Shown: positions 10,530 through 20,026 of the stretch, one piece after another
Layout: the number at the start of each line of letters is the position of its first letter
Position numbering within the stretch: position 1 is the stretch's first letter
DNA from: Trichomonas vaginalis G3
Lineage: Eukaryota; Parabasalia; Trichomonadida; Trichomonadidae
Direction: 5' to 3'
Length of the DNA stretch: 64,000 nucleotides
Assembly: GCF_026262505.1 (NCBI RefSeq)
Contig: NC_067207.1
Span: 31,340,082-31,404,081 of the forward strand
The notes under the pieces: model-generated
What the model was told of the DNA's origin: nothing
The model's input: the letters and a program-made list of their open reading frames with translations, nothing else
Database searches by the model: none
Program-made: the position numbers and the translations under genes

Positions 10530-10575
10530 GGTGAAGTGGTGAGATCTCACCTCTTTTTTCACCCGGTTTTTCACC
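10530..10575. promoter_or_regulatory. AGATCT palindrome with TCACC repeats
   Basis: The palindrome GTGAGATCTCAC is flanked by GGTGAAGTG on the left and two TTTTTCACC repeats on the right. It lies between the 94-aa gene and the next gene. It is one of nine such sites at gene-block borders of the three Mavericks, which suggests a binding site for an element-encoded protein. Confidence 0.5.
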
Positions 10576-10592
10576 CTGTTGAATTCATTGCT

Positions 10593-10829
10593 TTATAACT
10601 CTCTTCCTTTCTCCAACTCTTCTAACTTCTTCTTAAGTTCAGCAATGTTGTCCTCATGAAGTTTAATCTTTCTCAAAATTCCTTCTTTATCTAATGGTTG
10701 CTTTATCTTTCTAAACTGAACTCTACCATCCTTCATAGTATGAACGTAAAAACCTTCTGGAACCGCTCCTGATTTAATGTATTCTACCAAAAACTTTTGT
10801 TTCATTGCTTCAGTGACTTTAGTAGTCAT
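10593..10829 (-). CDS. 78-aa coiled-coil Maverick protein
   Basis: A small protein starting MTTKVTEAMKQKF. The middle (GFYVHTMKDGRVQFRKI) resembles the start of the 141-aa protein at 55048 (HPFYYVSQSKDGKIYVRKRKV): both have an aromatic-rich strand, K-D-G and basic residues. The last 30 residues are a heptad-like Leu/Lys/Glu coiled coil (IAELKKKLEELEKG). The final codons lie inside the TIR. No counterpart is visible in Mav-2 or Mav-3 because their right ends are outside the window. Function unknown; the similarity to the 55048 protein may mean a shared virion-associated fold. Confidence 0.65.
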   Translation of the reverse strand: MTTKVTEAMKQKFLVEYIKSGAVPEGFYVHTMKDGRVQFRKIKQPLDKEGILRKIKLHEDNIAELKKKLEELEKGREL

Positions 10830-10877
10830 TTTAATTAAATAAAAATTTTAATATTAAATAAAAATAACGTTATTTTT

Positions 10878-11317
10878 TCAGTAAGGAAACGCAGGAGTTT
10901 TACGATTTATTTGAGGAGTAGGTTCTGGTTTAAATGTTGGAGTCGGTTTAGGAGTTGACTTTTGAACAGGAGTTTGTACTTCCATAGGTTCAGGAGTCAT
11001 TGAAGGTTTTGCTTGTGAAGGTGTTGGAGTTTGTTTAACTTCAGCTACTTCAGTATTATTTACAACATTTGCTTTATTTCTTTTCAACATCATAACTGCT
11101 CCTGCTGTAGCTAGCAAACCTAGTGGGAGACCATATTTTATATAAGGACTTGACAAATGCTATTTTTGACAGGAGCTGGTGGAACACCTAACCTTGGTGA
11201 GACTGCTCTTTGCCATTGTGCAGCTCGTAAGAAATATTCAATAGGTGCTCCATAATCGTTTGGTAAAGTTTGTTTCATAGATGGTGAAGGTTCACGAGAG
11301 CTTGATGAAGAACTCAT
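10878..11317 (-). pseudogene. Pro-rich protein with one membrane segment, frameshifted
   Basis: About 147 codons, broken by one frameshift near 11155. The first part starts MSSSSSSREPSPSMKQ and ends near PPAPVKNS. The second part has a short hydrophobic helix (YGLPLGLLATAGAVMML), a basic stop-transfer KRNK, then a Pro/Thr/Glu-rich tail of about 60 residues (PTPSQAKPSMTPEPMEV). The layout, one membrane anchor plus a Pro-rich arm beside the capsid gene, would suit a minor virion protein. I do not recognise a family. The matching part of Mav-2 is outside the window. Confidence 0.6.
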
Positions 11318-11347
11318 TTATAAGCTTTAAAAATAAACGTTCATCCT

Positions 11348-12924
11348 TTATTCCTCACCGTCGTCCGTAGCTAAGTTATAGTCATCTAATCTTATTATTG
11401 GGATTCCATTAGCACGCACCTGAATGGCAAAGCAACAATCCCTCATAAATCCAATAAGTGGCTTTGGTACATTTTCAGTTGCTAGTTCAATAGGTCCTTT
11501 AACAGACAATTTGTATGTTATTGGAGCAGTAGATGTTTGACCTTGCTGGAAGCAAAAGTCCACTTCTGTTGGAAAACCACATAAGAAATGTGTGTTGTCA
11601 TAGCTATCCATTTATGTTCCACACTACCATCATCCACCAATGACCTCATAACATCTTCATTAAATCCTATCATATCATTGTTTGTATTGCAGGCGTTCGC
11701 AACCATTTCATAAAATACAGGTCCATATGATTTTTCAGGTTCTGCAGGCATATTTCCATAAGCTCCCATGGAAAGCTGAAGATATTTAAACTTAGGGTTC
11801 TCAAAATTAACATAATAGTTGTCTTTCTTTCTAAATAGTGCCCAAATACTTTTAACATTAATAGGCGTATAAGCTGCTGTAAATGTTGCACTTGAACTAT
11901 CTGTATTCTTTGAGAATGAACCGTCCATAGGAATCCAATCCATAACTTTAACAGGAAAACATAAAGCCTCGTTTGTATAATGTTCTACAAGTTCTGTATA
12001 AATGTTAGGGTCTAAAGAGAATGACTTTGGATGAATGAAACATTCATTAAAATCCATCTTTGTTCGAAATAGTTGCTGGGTTACAGTTGTAATAGTAACT
12101 GTTCCACTAGCTTCTACTGACTTCGTTATCATAGTGAATGGTTCATTCCATGGAACAAATTTATTTGTCGGTGGATTTGAATCTGAAGCAAATGCAACTT
12201 TAAGAGTTGAATTGAAAGCAATGATATCATTTACAGATATAGATGTGCATTGTAAGCGTCGTCGCTACTGAACTTTACTTTAAGCTGAATGTTTCCTGCA
12301 AAAGCTGGAATAAATAGAATAGCTTCTAATGGAAGGAATCTTCTAACAGGAATTCTTAAACGAAGCTTAAAATCAAATGATTTTCCTGCTGTAATTGGAC
12401 CACTAACAATTTGTCCTGTTCTGCATGTTCCCGAATGACTCCATACATCTTCATGTCGAGTCTTTGAGAAAACATCTACTTTCTTTATTTGTTCGGTAGT
12501 TTGTGAGTTTGAAGTTATATATGCTTCTTCTCTTGCGTTGTCTTGAGAATATACGATACGACCATTTGCAAGGATTTGATATCCAGCAACTGCATAGAAA
12601 GCGTCATCGAAACCAATCCAAAATCCTGGTGGGTTTGTTTTATTGGAACCTGAACCAATTTTTTTTATCTACAATAAATTGACCTTCCATTTTATACGTA
12701 ATGAATGTATTGTAAAGGTCCAACATATTTTCACCAGGAGGTGAGAGATTGAATGTTACCCATGTGTTATCTTTAGCAGTTCCAGGTTGTGATGGAAGCT
12801 TTGCGTCAGAATATTTTCTATTAGTGTCACCAATTTGAACTGCATTGTCTATGATATCGAAATATGAGCGAATCTGATGAATATGCTCTGCTGGAGTAAA
12901 TTCGTTTAGCTGTTCGTTCTGCAT
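11348..12924 (-). pseudogene. Maverick major capsid protein, frameshifted
   Basis: About 525 codons in at least three frame segments (breaks near 12650, 12270 and 11600). The N-terminus MQNEQLNEFTPAEHIH is shared with the truncated copy in Mav-2 (55501). Length, position between minor-capsid and Pro-rich genes, and beta-rich segments (for example PVRRFLPLEAILFIPAF) fit the double jelly-roll capsid protein of Polintons. Such a protein would build the icosahedral shell. The assignment rests on context and general sequence character, not on a detected profile. With three breaks it can hardly be functional here. Confidence 0.7.
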
Positions 12925-13393
12925 GTATTTACTTCAGATAAAAATATCTATTTACTTCATTATTCTCACTCTTCTTCTTGGCATTCGTGGTGGAAGTTGT
13001 TTCTTGACATTTTTAATGAACTGTACATTCTCTTTTGTCTCAACTTCTTTCACTGGCGGGTCAGGATTCTTTGACTCGGTTTGTTTTTCAATGAAATTCA
13101 CGAACTTTGTATCTCATACCGAAATGGCTCACCAAAAAGGTGACATTTTTGGCGCCAATAATTTGATTTTTCTGATTCTTTCTATTTAGATATATTTATT
13201 TAATATTCATATTCCTTTATATTGCCTCATATTATTTCCCATTTTTAATCATATGATACAAATCTTTAATAATTTTTAATGTTTTGAGCTTCAAAATCTT
13301 GTTCTAACTATTTTCATTCATATATCCTAGAAAAAATTAAAAAGTTTTTTAGAAATAAAAATGTTTGTATGTAAAGTATTGAAAATATTCTAG

Positions 13394-13552
13394 ATGAGAA
13401 GACATTCTCCAGAAGAGATTGATATTGATTGGCTTTGTGAAGACATCACAAAATCAAATAATGGAGTTAAGTTAACTGATATTTGCGCGAAAGCTAAAAT
13501 AAATCATGAAGGCAGAGTTATATATAATCATACTATCTTAAAGTATTCCTAG
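13394..13552 (+). CDS. 52-codon open frame inside the transposon (doubtful)
   Basis: It starts MRRHSPEEIDIDWLCEDI and contains VKLTDICAKAKINHEG, which is faintly like a helix-turn-helix. It ends with TAG at 13550. Too short to assign. It could be the N-terminal remnant of a DNA-binding protein or chance. Confidence 0.25.
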   Translation: MRRHSPEEIDIDWLCEDITKSNNGVKLTDICAKAKINHEGRVIYNHTILKYS

Positions 13553-13743
13553 AAATTTCCAAAATTAACCGAAATATAACTGTACAGAATTACTATTTTC
13601 GAGATAAATTCATATGGAAATACTAATTCATAACGCTTTATGTTATATAAAATTTAATTTATAAAATTTCAAAATAAATCAAATTTAACACAATGAATAT
13701 AACTGCAATCGAGGTTTTTGACGATTGATTCTTACGAGAAGTT

Positions 13744-13997
13744 TTCCAAACTTTGAGTTAATGTCTTGAGATTAACTCAAAGTTTGGAAGTCTAATAAGG
13801 GAAATTGTAGGCTATGAGGTACTGATTATATATCAGTGCCTCATAGCCTGCAATTCCCATTAGAAATCGGAGAAACTTTGTCCGCATAACTTATGATGCG
13901 GACAAAGTTTCTCCCATTTCTACTTAGAATGAAAGGGCAAGAGGTATATAGGTACACTATATATCTCTTGCCCTTTCCTTCTTACCTAAAGACTTCC
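13744..13997. repeat. Cluster of four long hairpins
   Basis: Hairpin 1: perfect 19-bp stem 13744-13762/13771-13789. Hairpin 2: 13799-13858, about 27 bp with one bulge. Hairpin 3: 13862-13921, 26 bp with one C-C mismatch and an 8-nt loop. Hairpin 4: 13931-13951/13957-13977, 21 bp with one G-T wobble and a 5-nt loop. GGAAGTCT (13786-13793) and AGACTTCC (13990-13997) could close arms 2-4 into a multibranch structure. Hairpin 2 is homologous to the hairpin repeated at 7142, with paired changes in its stem. Confidence 0.9.
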
Positions 13998-14500
13998 AAT
14001 CTTATTTTTTTTCCAATTTTTCCCCTAAATTTAAATCTTATATAATATAAATAAAATGCATAATATCAATCACAAAAATTAATGTTTATTTTTTTAATTA
14101 AAATTGCCGCGCAATTTAAGGTTTTCTGTCACTTTTTTTGTTAGCCATTTCGGTACGAAACAAAATTCACGAACTTTGCAATAAGCTCTTGGTTCGTTAT
14201 TGAAAGTACATCTGGCTTTTTTTCTTCTGGTTCTATTGACTTTTCAGTTTGAATAGAAGGCTTAACATGGGCTTCGTGGACTTCACCCTTGCCATACACC
14301 TTAATGTTGTCGCTTTCTGCATTCGCTAATGGAACCTTTCTTTTTCTTACGTATATTGTACCATCTTTACTCTGACTTACGTAATAGAAAGGATGTTGTA
14401 TTCCTCTTGCGTCATTTAATATAATAGACTCTCGCTCTGATTTTGACGAGCTCATTTTACATCGGTTAAAGTTTTAATTTTGTTTTTTATCTGCAGTCAA

Positions 14501-14759
14501 ATGACTCAGACAAGCCCTACGGACAAGACCCAAGGGGTCATAGATGTTGAAGCATTTGAAGAAAGAAATTCGTGAGCAATTTTATCCGAACTGAAGGAAC
14601 AAAAACAAGAACAAAAGCCAGAGAGACCAAAGAGAAAACTTAGTGAAAAACAACTTGCTGCATTAGCTGCTGGAAGACAAAGAACCCAAGATACTGGCGA
14701 AGAAAGCTAGAGAAGAAGCTGAAGCAAAAGCTAAAGAAGCTGAAGCAAAGAAAGAGTAA
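14501..14759 (+). pseudogene. Lys/Glu/Ala-rich Maverick protein, frameshifted
   Basis: The orthologue of 54662-55006. It starts MTQTSPTDKTQGVIDVEA, then a charged Lys/Glu helix, then a basic patch (RPKRKLSEKQLAALAAGR) and an Ala/Glu/Lys tail. Two or three single-base indels break the frame (near 14552, 14580 and 14690). It keeps the natural TAA at 14757, which the Mav-2 copy has lost. The highly charged composition suggests a nucleic-acid-binding or scaffold role; no family is recognised. Confidence 0.65.
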
Positions 14760-14781
14760 ATGGTTATTTTATCCGAATTAA

Positions 14782-15636
14782 ATGTATAGACAAATACCTT
14801 TATCTGTGTGCGTTCAGTAGTGAAAACCCTGACGTCAAAATAAAGGGGAACAGAGTAACGTTTAAGTTTCCAACAGACTGGATTGTGAACATTAAATGAA
14901 GAGAAGTACATTGGCATAACATCTATGTATATAACACGTGCTTTCAGAAATTGACTTTATACTTCAAGTCGAGATAGAAATGACGAACAGTCTTTAAGCG
15001 CCCAAAACATTCACATATACAAATACTTTAAAGACGATACAACATTGTTGCAATGTATGACTTCATTTAATGAGATGTTCGAGAAAAAGTTTAACATTGA
15101 AGTACAAACTTTACAGCCTTTACGTGAGTTTCTTGCACAACTGAAAGAAGAAGGTAGTCAGCCACAACTTATAGACTTTCATTATGAATTTAATGAAAAT
15201 GAAGATGAACTCATGACTGTCAGTTTGTTATATATTCACCATTCAATGAAGTAGCTAAAAAGAAAAAAAAATCCATTACGTATAAGATTTCAAATCTCTG
15301 AACCAAGTGATGATTTCAAGAATGTTTTCAATTATGATGCAATGCTTCCGAGGAAAATGAATTTCAAAGATTGTAACACCTGGCATTTGGGATAGAAAGC
15401 AAGCTATATTATATTCAAACTTAAGTAAGGGAGTTGAAAATGAGTTCATTGGTCATACAAGAACTACACCACTGCCAAATCCTAAATACTATAAATTAAC
15501 TGGCTTCAATCGTGAGTTTTGGATAGACATGTTCTCCACTCATGACCATAACTGCCCAGTGTTCTTACCTCCAGACCATAAGGACTGTCTCTACATTGAA
15601 GCACAACTCTTAAACTCTACCATCGCAGTATTGTAA
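14782..15636 (+). pseudogene. Minor capsid (penton-like) protein, frameshifted
   Basis: The orthologue of 53869-54722. About 285 codons with several indels (near 14895, 14950, 14975, 15205, 15255 and 15350). Recognisable segments are VTFKFPTDWIVN near the start, the middle YKYFKDDTTLLQCM, and the C-terminus CLYIEAQLLNSTIAVL. Position beside the capsid genes and the beta-rich pattern fit the Polinton minor capsid protein that forms pentons. That function is inferred from the family layout. It starts 22 bases after the preceding gene. Confidence 0.6.
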
Positions 15637-15646
15637 ATGACCACAT

Positions 15647-15670
15647 GGGCTTCGCCCTTGCCGCTAGCGG
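15647..15670. repeat. Double-hairpin micro-element
   Basis: Two short GC-rich palindromes in tandem between convergent genes: GGGC-ttc-GCCC (15647-15657) and CCGC-ta-GCGG (15661-15670), three bases apart. The same order and composition recur elsewhere in the Mavericks. Confidence 0.7.
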
Positions 15671-15717
15671 CTTATTTTTATCACGAATGACCTCATTGCT
15701 GACAAAAATAAATGACC

Positions 15718-18274
15718 TCAGAACTTCAACTTACGAATAAAGCTTGTTTTAGTCGTTATTGAGAAGTTAAACTTCTTTTCAAAGCAAGGTTGACATGACT
15801 TACATACATCTTCCACCTTGAATACAGCGTGAAATAAATTCTCTTGGTTTATTTGAGAGATCATATAAATTTCCATTCGGGAAGTACACTCTGTTCTCAA
15901 ACAATTTGTTAGCAATTGAACAAATACTAACGTAGTCATAAACGTTTAAATCAAATTCTTTCAATATGTCATTGCGGAACTTAACAAAACCTTCTCTTAA
16001 AATTCTTACATCTTGTTTGCAATAAAATGTACTATACTTTTCTAAGTCGAAGTGGTTCTCATCTATTCTGCAACCTTTGATGGAATCTATGTTTTTCATG
16101 AATGTATCAATATCTTTTACAAACTTACATGCTTCAGAAATGACACCAGTTCTGTTGTCATTTGCTAACAAAACACTGCTGTAGTAGTTGTATGGAAATA
16201 CTTCTTTCGGTCCTGTTTGTAAGTTAAACATAGCAGGAAATAGTTTAAGCTTCTTATTATAACACTGTAAGAGTCTTTTATAATAATTGCCCTTCCTTTA
16301 TATAAGCCAGTTATTTGCATTGTTCGTGAACCTTTAATGATGGGAGTTCCTTTCACTTCTGTCATGTGTCTTAAGATGAAGTTTATATCATAACTGAGGT
16401 TATGGAAATATATTAAACTCTTGTCAGGAAGTCGTTCCAAAAATTCTGTTGCACAGTTCTGACCCCAAATGCTTTCACTCACTGAACCATCTTCACTGTC
16501 GTAACATATGTTAAAAGCTTTATGAAAGCCATCGGTACTGCACTCAAAGTCAGCAAAGAAAAACGTGCTCAGGAATGAACTTACATTTAGCTTTATTTAC
16601 TTCTTTTGACTCGGCTTTCTTCTTCAATTGTACACAATACTTTGGAGCATATGTCAAATCTTTAAATGGTGCAAGGTTCTGTTTATATAAGTCAGTCGTA
16701 TATGTGAAAAGTTCTCCATAAGAAATAGGTTCGAAATATTTGCACTCCCACAATGTTTTCATAACATCCCATAACGGTGTTGTTCTATCATAACGAACTA
16801 CATATTTATCTTCTCTCTTTGTATAAATCTTCATTTGTTTCTCAATGTTCATTCCACCACAAGCTTTGAGAATTTCTATATAGTTGCGAATGAAATATGT
16901 TGTCATTGGTAATCTTTCATTTAGCATGTAGTGGTCTTCAACAAGAAGTAAGTCAATAGTTCGAACAGTTTCACATTCTTTTGGTATGTATCTCTTTATT
17001 TCATTATGTCTTGAGTCATTGAAGTAACCAATGGTAACATTAAATGCTATACCTGTTGCGTCAGAAATTTCTTGTACTTTACTTTGAGGAAAGTCTCTAA
17101 CACGAATGACTTCTCTCATTGGTCAATAGTCTCTCCATCTACTCCAGCCTGAATGCAAGCATAAACGAAACAATTGTCTTCTGTCATAAGTGCTGCAGTT
17201 CTTTTGTTCAATTCATTGAAGATTTGGTAGCGTTCAAGATTTATAGGTAATGTGCAAAGATACTTCCAGAACTGACCGCTTCTCTTCTATATAAAACTTC
17301 TTTTCACCATTATCTTTCCAAAAGCTTTCTATAAGTGCTGGGTTTCCTGTTTGCTTAAGAGCTTCCAAAATGGCTTTCTGGTCATTTGTCAGTGTGCTTT
17401 CATCTCTATATGGTCTCTTTTTTGGTTTGCCTTTCTTTACATCTGACATCGTTAAACCTTCATATTCTGTTAAATCATACATCTTTATTTCGGTAAGATT
17501 CTTTATGTTTGCCAAGAAGAAGTCATAGTGCATTTCAACAATACCTGCAGCATTTGCTTCTATCTCTGATATAAAGTTCTCCTTCAAGAGCTGATGTAGT
17601 AATGTTCCAATATTATTGAGGTTTAACGTAGAACATTCATACTTTCCACCAAGTTTATAACATACCATCCATCTCTGTTGTGAGTTTATTTTAATTTTCT
17701 CTAAGAGTCTCATGAAAACCTTACCGAAATGTTTGTGTAAGTAGTCTCTGTTTGGTTCATCTAAAGCTTCGATGTTAAAGTCAATGAGTCTATTGCCTGT
17801 CTTAACATTCCTCTTCCTATTCTCTTCATCTTTCTTTAACCATCTCTCACCTTCTTTTGGTTTGTCGTCAATGGAACGAAGGACATCGTTAGCTTTGCGA
17901 ACTTGTTCTATAGCGCTCTTAAACATCTCTCTTCTCTGTTGTTTCAGTGTGTCGTCTCTTCTTCTTGTTTCACCAACGTTTACATTTGTTATGTCAAACA
18001 TTTCTCTTCTTACTTCATGAGGTACTGAACGTCTATGATATAAGTCAATAGCAACATCATTTAAAGAAAATGCTCTTGCATGGACTTCGTCCTCGCCGCG
18101 TTGCGGCTTTATGAACTCATGAATTCTATCATAACTTATATTGCACCATTATAGTCTTTAATGAAGTCAGCGAGCTTGCTTTTTGTTTGTTGGTAATGCT
18201 TTGCAACATCTTATTAGCTTCTGTAAGAAGTTGTTTTATTCCGAGTGTTCTAACTTAGACAACTTCCGATACAT
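15718..18274 (-). pseudogene. Protein-primed DNA polymerase B, palm deleted
   Basis: The orthologue of 50003-53781. The N-terminal region (TRRRDDTLKQQRREMF) and exonuclease part survive in pieces. Exo II is visible (IYFHNLSYDINF) and Exo III (STFYCKQDVRIL). A clean 1.2-kb deletion relative to Mav-2 joins ISRCIQGGRCM directly to the last 30 residues (KSCQPCFEKKFNFS). All three polymerase motifs (DxxSLYPS, NSxYG, DTDS) are lost. The junction carries the 4-base microhomology TATG. Further frameshifts occur near 18140-18240, 17120-17230, 16490 and 16240. It cannot polymerise DNA. Start by comparison with Mav-2. Confidence 0.88.
18082..18107. repeat. Double-hairpin micro-element in PolB
   Basis: GGAC-ttc-GTCC (18082-18092) and GCCGC-gtt-GCGGC (18095-18107), inside the coding sequence in the N-terminal region. 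Conserved at the same place in Mav-2 (50170-50195). Confidence 0.7.
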
Positions 18275-18330
18275 CTTTAGTAGGAAATAAAAAAATATTT
18301 TTTGAAAAAATTAGATTAGATTTTTTTAAG
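18275..18330 (-). promoter_or_regulatory. Early-type promoter block of PolB
   Basis: Upstream of the polymerase start on the minus strand lie a TAATCTAATTTTTT-like block and TTTTTTTATTTCCTACTAAA just before ATG. It matches the block found before the other replication and KilA-N genes. Confidence 0.45.
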
Positions 18331-18364
18331 TTATTTTTCAAAATAATTTAATATTTTTATTTTA

Positions 18365-18838
18365 ATGAAACACATGCAAGATTGCAAGTTCTTTTCATAC
18401 AATGCTCTCGCTACTGCCATCAAGAATGAGTTCAATGGTGCTGCAAATGTTAATGTTATCTTTAACAAGAAGTTTGTGAAAGAATCTAAGTTTGGTCAGT
18501 ATGTCAGACCATTAGCTATCGTCATTGACCGCAAACGTTATACTTCACAAGAGTTAGCAGTAGTTTTGAAACAAAAGAGTTTCTTCGTGAATGTCAAAGA
18601 TACTCATTATACTATTATAAAGAACTCCAACATTGACTTCTTCAGTATTACTATGAATCTTTCCGAACAGAAAGAATATAAGAAGGGTGAAACATCTGTG
18701 AAATATTATCCTTCATCTCTGAAGACAATAACGAACAAAGATGTTATACAGAAATTCTTACCAAAGGTTGAAGAAGCTTCTATTGACATTGACGAAGGAA
18801 GTGAAATGGTTGAAGAAATAGATCCTGAAGCTATTTAA
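18365..18838 (+). CDS. 157-aa Maverick protein next to PolB (Mav-1)
   Basis: An intact small protein transcribed divergently from PolB, with 90 bases between the starts. It begins MKHMQDCKFFSYNALATAI, has a basic stretch (RKRYTSQELAVVLKQK) and an acidic C-terminus (DIDEGSEMVEEIDPEA). The same gene in Mav-2 (49440-49913) differs at about ten residues, mostly conservative changes, so it evolved under constraint. No domain is recognised. Its fixed place beside the polymerase suggests a replication accessory or single-strand DNA-binding role; that is a guess from position. Confidence 0.82.
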   Translation: MKHMQDCKFFSYNALATAIKNEFNGAANVNVIFNKKFVKESKFGQYVRPLAIVIDRKRYTSQELAVVLKQKSFFVNVKDTHYTIIKNSNIDFFSITMNLSEQKEYKKGETSVKYYPSSLKTITNKDVIQKFLPKVEEASIDIDEGSEMVEEIDPEAI

Positions 18839-18856
18839 GCAAAAATATATTTTTGG

Positions 18857-19072
18857 TTAGTCTTCATATCGATATTTTACAACAATTCCCCAATGTATAA
18901 ACTTTTCATACGCTTTTTCATAAGCTTTATATACCTTCAGAAATTTTGCATAATCTTTAGAAGCATTTAGATATTGTTTAAATGCTTTGTATGTCTTCAG
19001 AAATTTTGCATAATCTTTTACATGTTGTTCGTTCTCTTCTTCTGTCATGAGTTCCGAATATTCTAAATTCAT
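18857..19072 (-). CDS. 71-aa protein with internal repeat, Mav-1 only
   Basis: A very charged small protein in which KDYAKFLKTYKAF and KDYAKFLKVYKAY repeat about 24 residues apart. It ends HWGIVVKYRYED. It has no counterpart between the same genes in Mav-2, where only a 23-bp tandem repeat and a palindrome occur. It may be a lineage-specific gain in Mav-1 or a loss in Mav-2. Function unknown. Confidence 0.55.
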   Translation of the reverse strand: MNLEYSELMTEEENEQHVKDYAKFLKTYKAFKQYLNASKDYAKFLKVYKAYEKAYEKFIHWGIVVKYRYED

Positions 19073-19127
19073 GTTCTTTCATATGAGATAAAAATTTTAT
19101 AAAAAAATAAAATTAGCTTAGATTTTT

Positions 19128-19945
19128 TTATTCTTCCTCTTTGAAGTTATCGAAATATTCTGTTATTTTTTCCTTCAGTAATGTTAAGTCTTCTTTGAAT
19201 GTAAGTATTGTGCAACCTTTGATGTCATAGTGTGTTTGAGGAAGAGTATTTTTGACAATTTCCTTTATTTGCTCATTCGGTGTCATTGAAATCGGTAAGT
19301 TTTCACGATAGAACCAGTTTCTGTCAGATTTATATATTTTAGCTAAGTCATAAAAGCTCTTGTTGTTTCTTCTGACTAAATGCAACATAACCATATCTTT
19401 ATCTTCTTCTTTCTCCAACTCTTCAGTATATATCATATACTTATAACTCTTTTCCTTTCCTTTTGGTACTGAACGCGGTATTCTTTTCTGTATGCTTTTG
19501 TCTTTGGATTCAATGACTTCATCTTTTGCATGAAGTTTCTTTTCCATCTCTCCACGTTCTGCTTTATATAGTTCATCTAACATCATGAAAATATAACAAG
19601 CATAACGAGGTGAAGCCCATATTGCTACAGCGTTTACTAAAAGTCTATGAACATAATAACCTTTCAAACCAGGAGCCAAATTCTTGCGATTTTCGTACGG
19701 AATCTCTTCTCTCGGTTTTCCGAGGGAAGCAATCATATGAGGAAATTCTTCTAAAAGTTCTTTTGTCTTTGGTTTCAAACCAATGATATGCTTGCTTTGT
19801 AGAACGAAGAGCGTTCATTATACTTTGCATTTGGTACATATCGTCTTTGACCGAACGAATGAGGCGAAGTTGTTTGTTATATTGTATGTATTCGTATTCT
19901 TCATTTATAGCTTCATGGACTATAACTTGTGTTGTGTTCTCTCAT
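19128..19945 (-). pseudogene. KilA-N + DUF3627-like protein, frameshifted
   Basis: The orthologue of the intact 48509-49336 gene. One frameshift near 19780 (two bases missing) separates the N-terminal 60 codons from the rest. The remaining frame (19128-19778) is open and keeps the KilA-N core (GYYVHRLLVNAVAIWASPRY), the Lys/Glu linker and the C-terminal DUF3627-like domain. A hairpin (CTCTCGG-tttt-CCGAGGG) near 19711-19729 lies inside the gene. Confidence 0.8.
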
Positions 19946-19995
19946 TACTGTCTTTACATACAAAATAAAAAAAATAAATAAAAAACTAACTTTTT
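19946..19995 (-). promoter_or_regulatory. Early-type promoter block of KilA-N gene
   Basis: On the minus strand, GTTAGTTTTTTATTT, then a T/A tract, then ATTTTGTATGTAAAGACAGT directly before the ATG. The last 20 bases are identical before the other KilA-N gene. Confidence 0.5.
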
Positions 19996-20026
19996 CTGAC
20001 TTTCACAAAAGACCAAAAATAAACGC

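Larger units (their letters stand above)
9963..10609. repeat. Mav-1 left terminal inverted repeat (647 bp)
   Basis: The reverse complement matches 30630-31276 with very few differences. The TIR includes a subterminal hairpin region (about 9972-10020), an entire 94-aa gene and an AGATCT-centred palindrome. Its inner edge falls in the last codons of two unrelated genes, 10593-10829 on the left and 30128-30654 on the right. Confidence 0.95.
13110..14162. mobile_element. 1.05-kb TIR transposon inserted in a Maverick gene
   Basis: The termini are 36-bp imperfect inverted repeats sharing TACCGAAATGGC, then AAAAA, then GTGACA. The 16-bp sequence AAATTCACGAACTTTG flanks both sides (13094-13109 and 14163-14178) and is single in the uninterrupted Mav-2 gene, so the insertion is certain. 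No transposase is recognised; the interior holds one 52-codon open frame and four strong hairpins. The shared AAAAGTGACA end resembles the MULE ends at 4171 and 7879. A 16-bp duplication is longer than the 9-11 bp usual for MULEs. Confidence 0.9.
12952..14455 (-). pseudogene. 141-aa Maverick protein gene, split by a transposon
   Basis: The orthologue of the intact gene at 55048-55473. Its N-terminal 100 codons lie at 14163-14455 and its C-terminal part at 12952-13109. Between them is a 1053-bp insertion (13110-14162) with 16-bp direct repeats. The protein starts MSSSKSERESI, has an aromatic/basic strand (HPFYYVSQSKDGTIYVRKRK) and ends in a basic Arg-rich tail (RIPRRRVRIMK). A short inverted motif here (GGGTGAAGTCCAC, then GAAGCCC) differs from Mav-2 by six to nine bases, changing KGEVHEAH to KGEAH. 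Confidence 0.85.
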
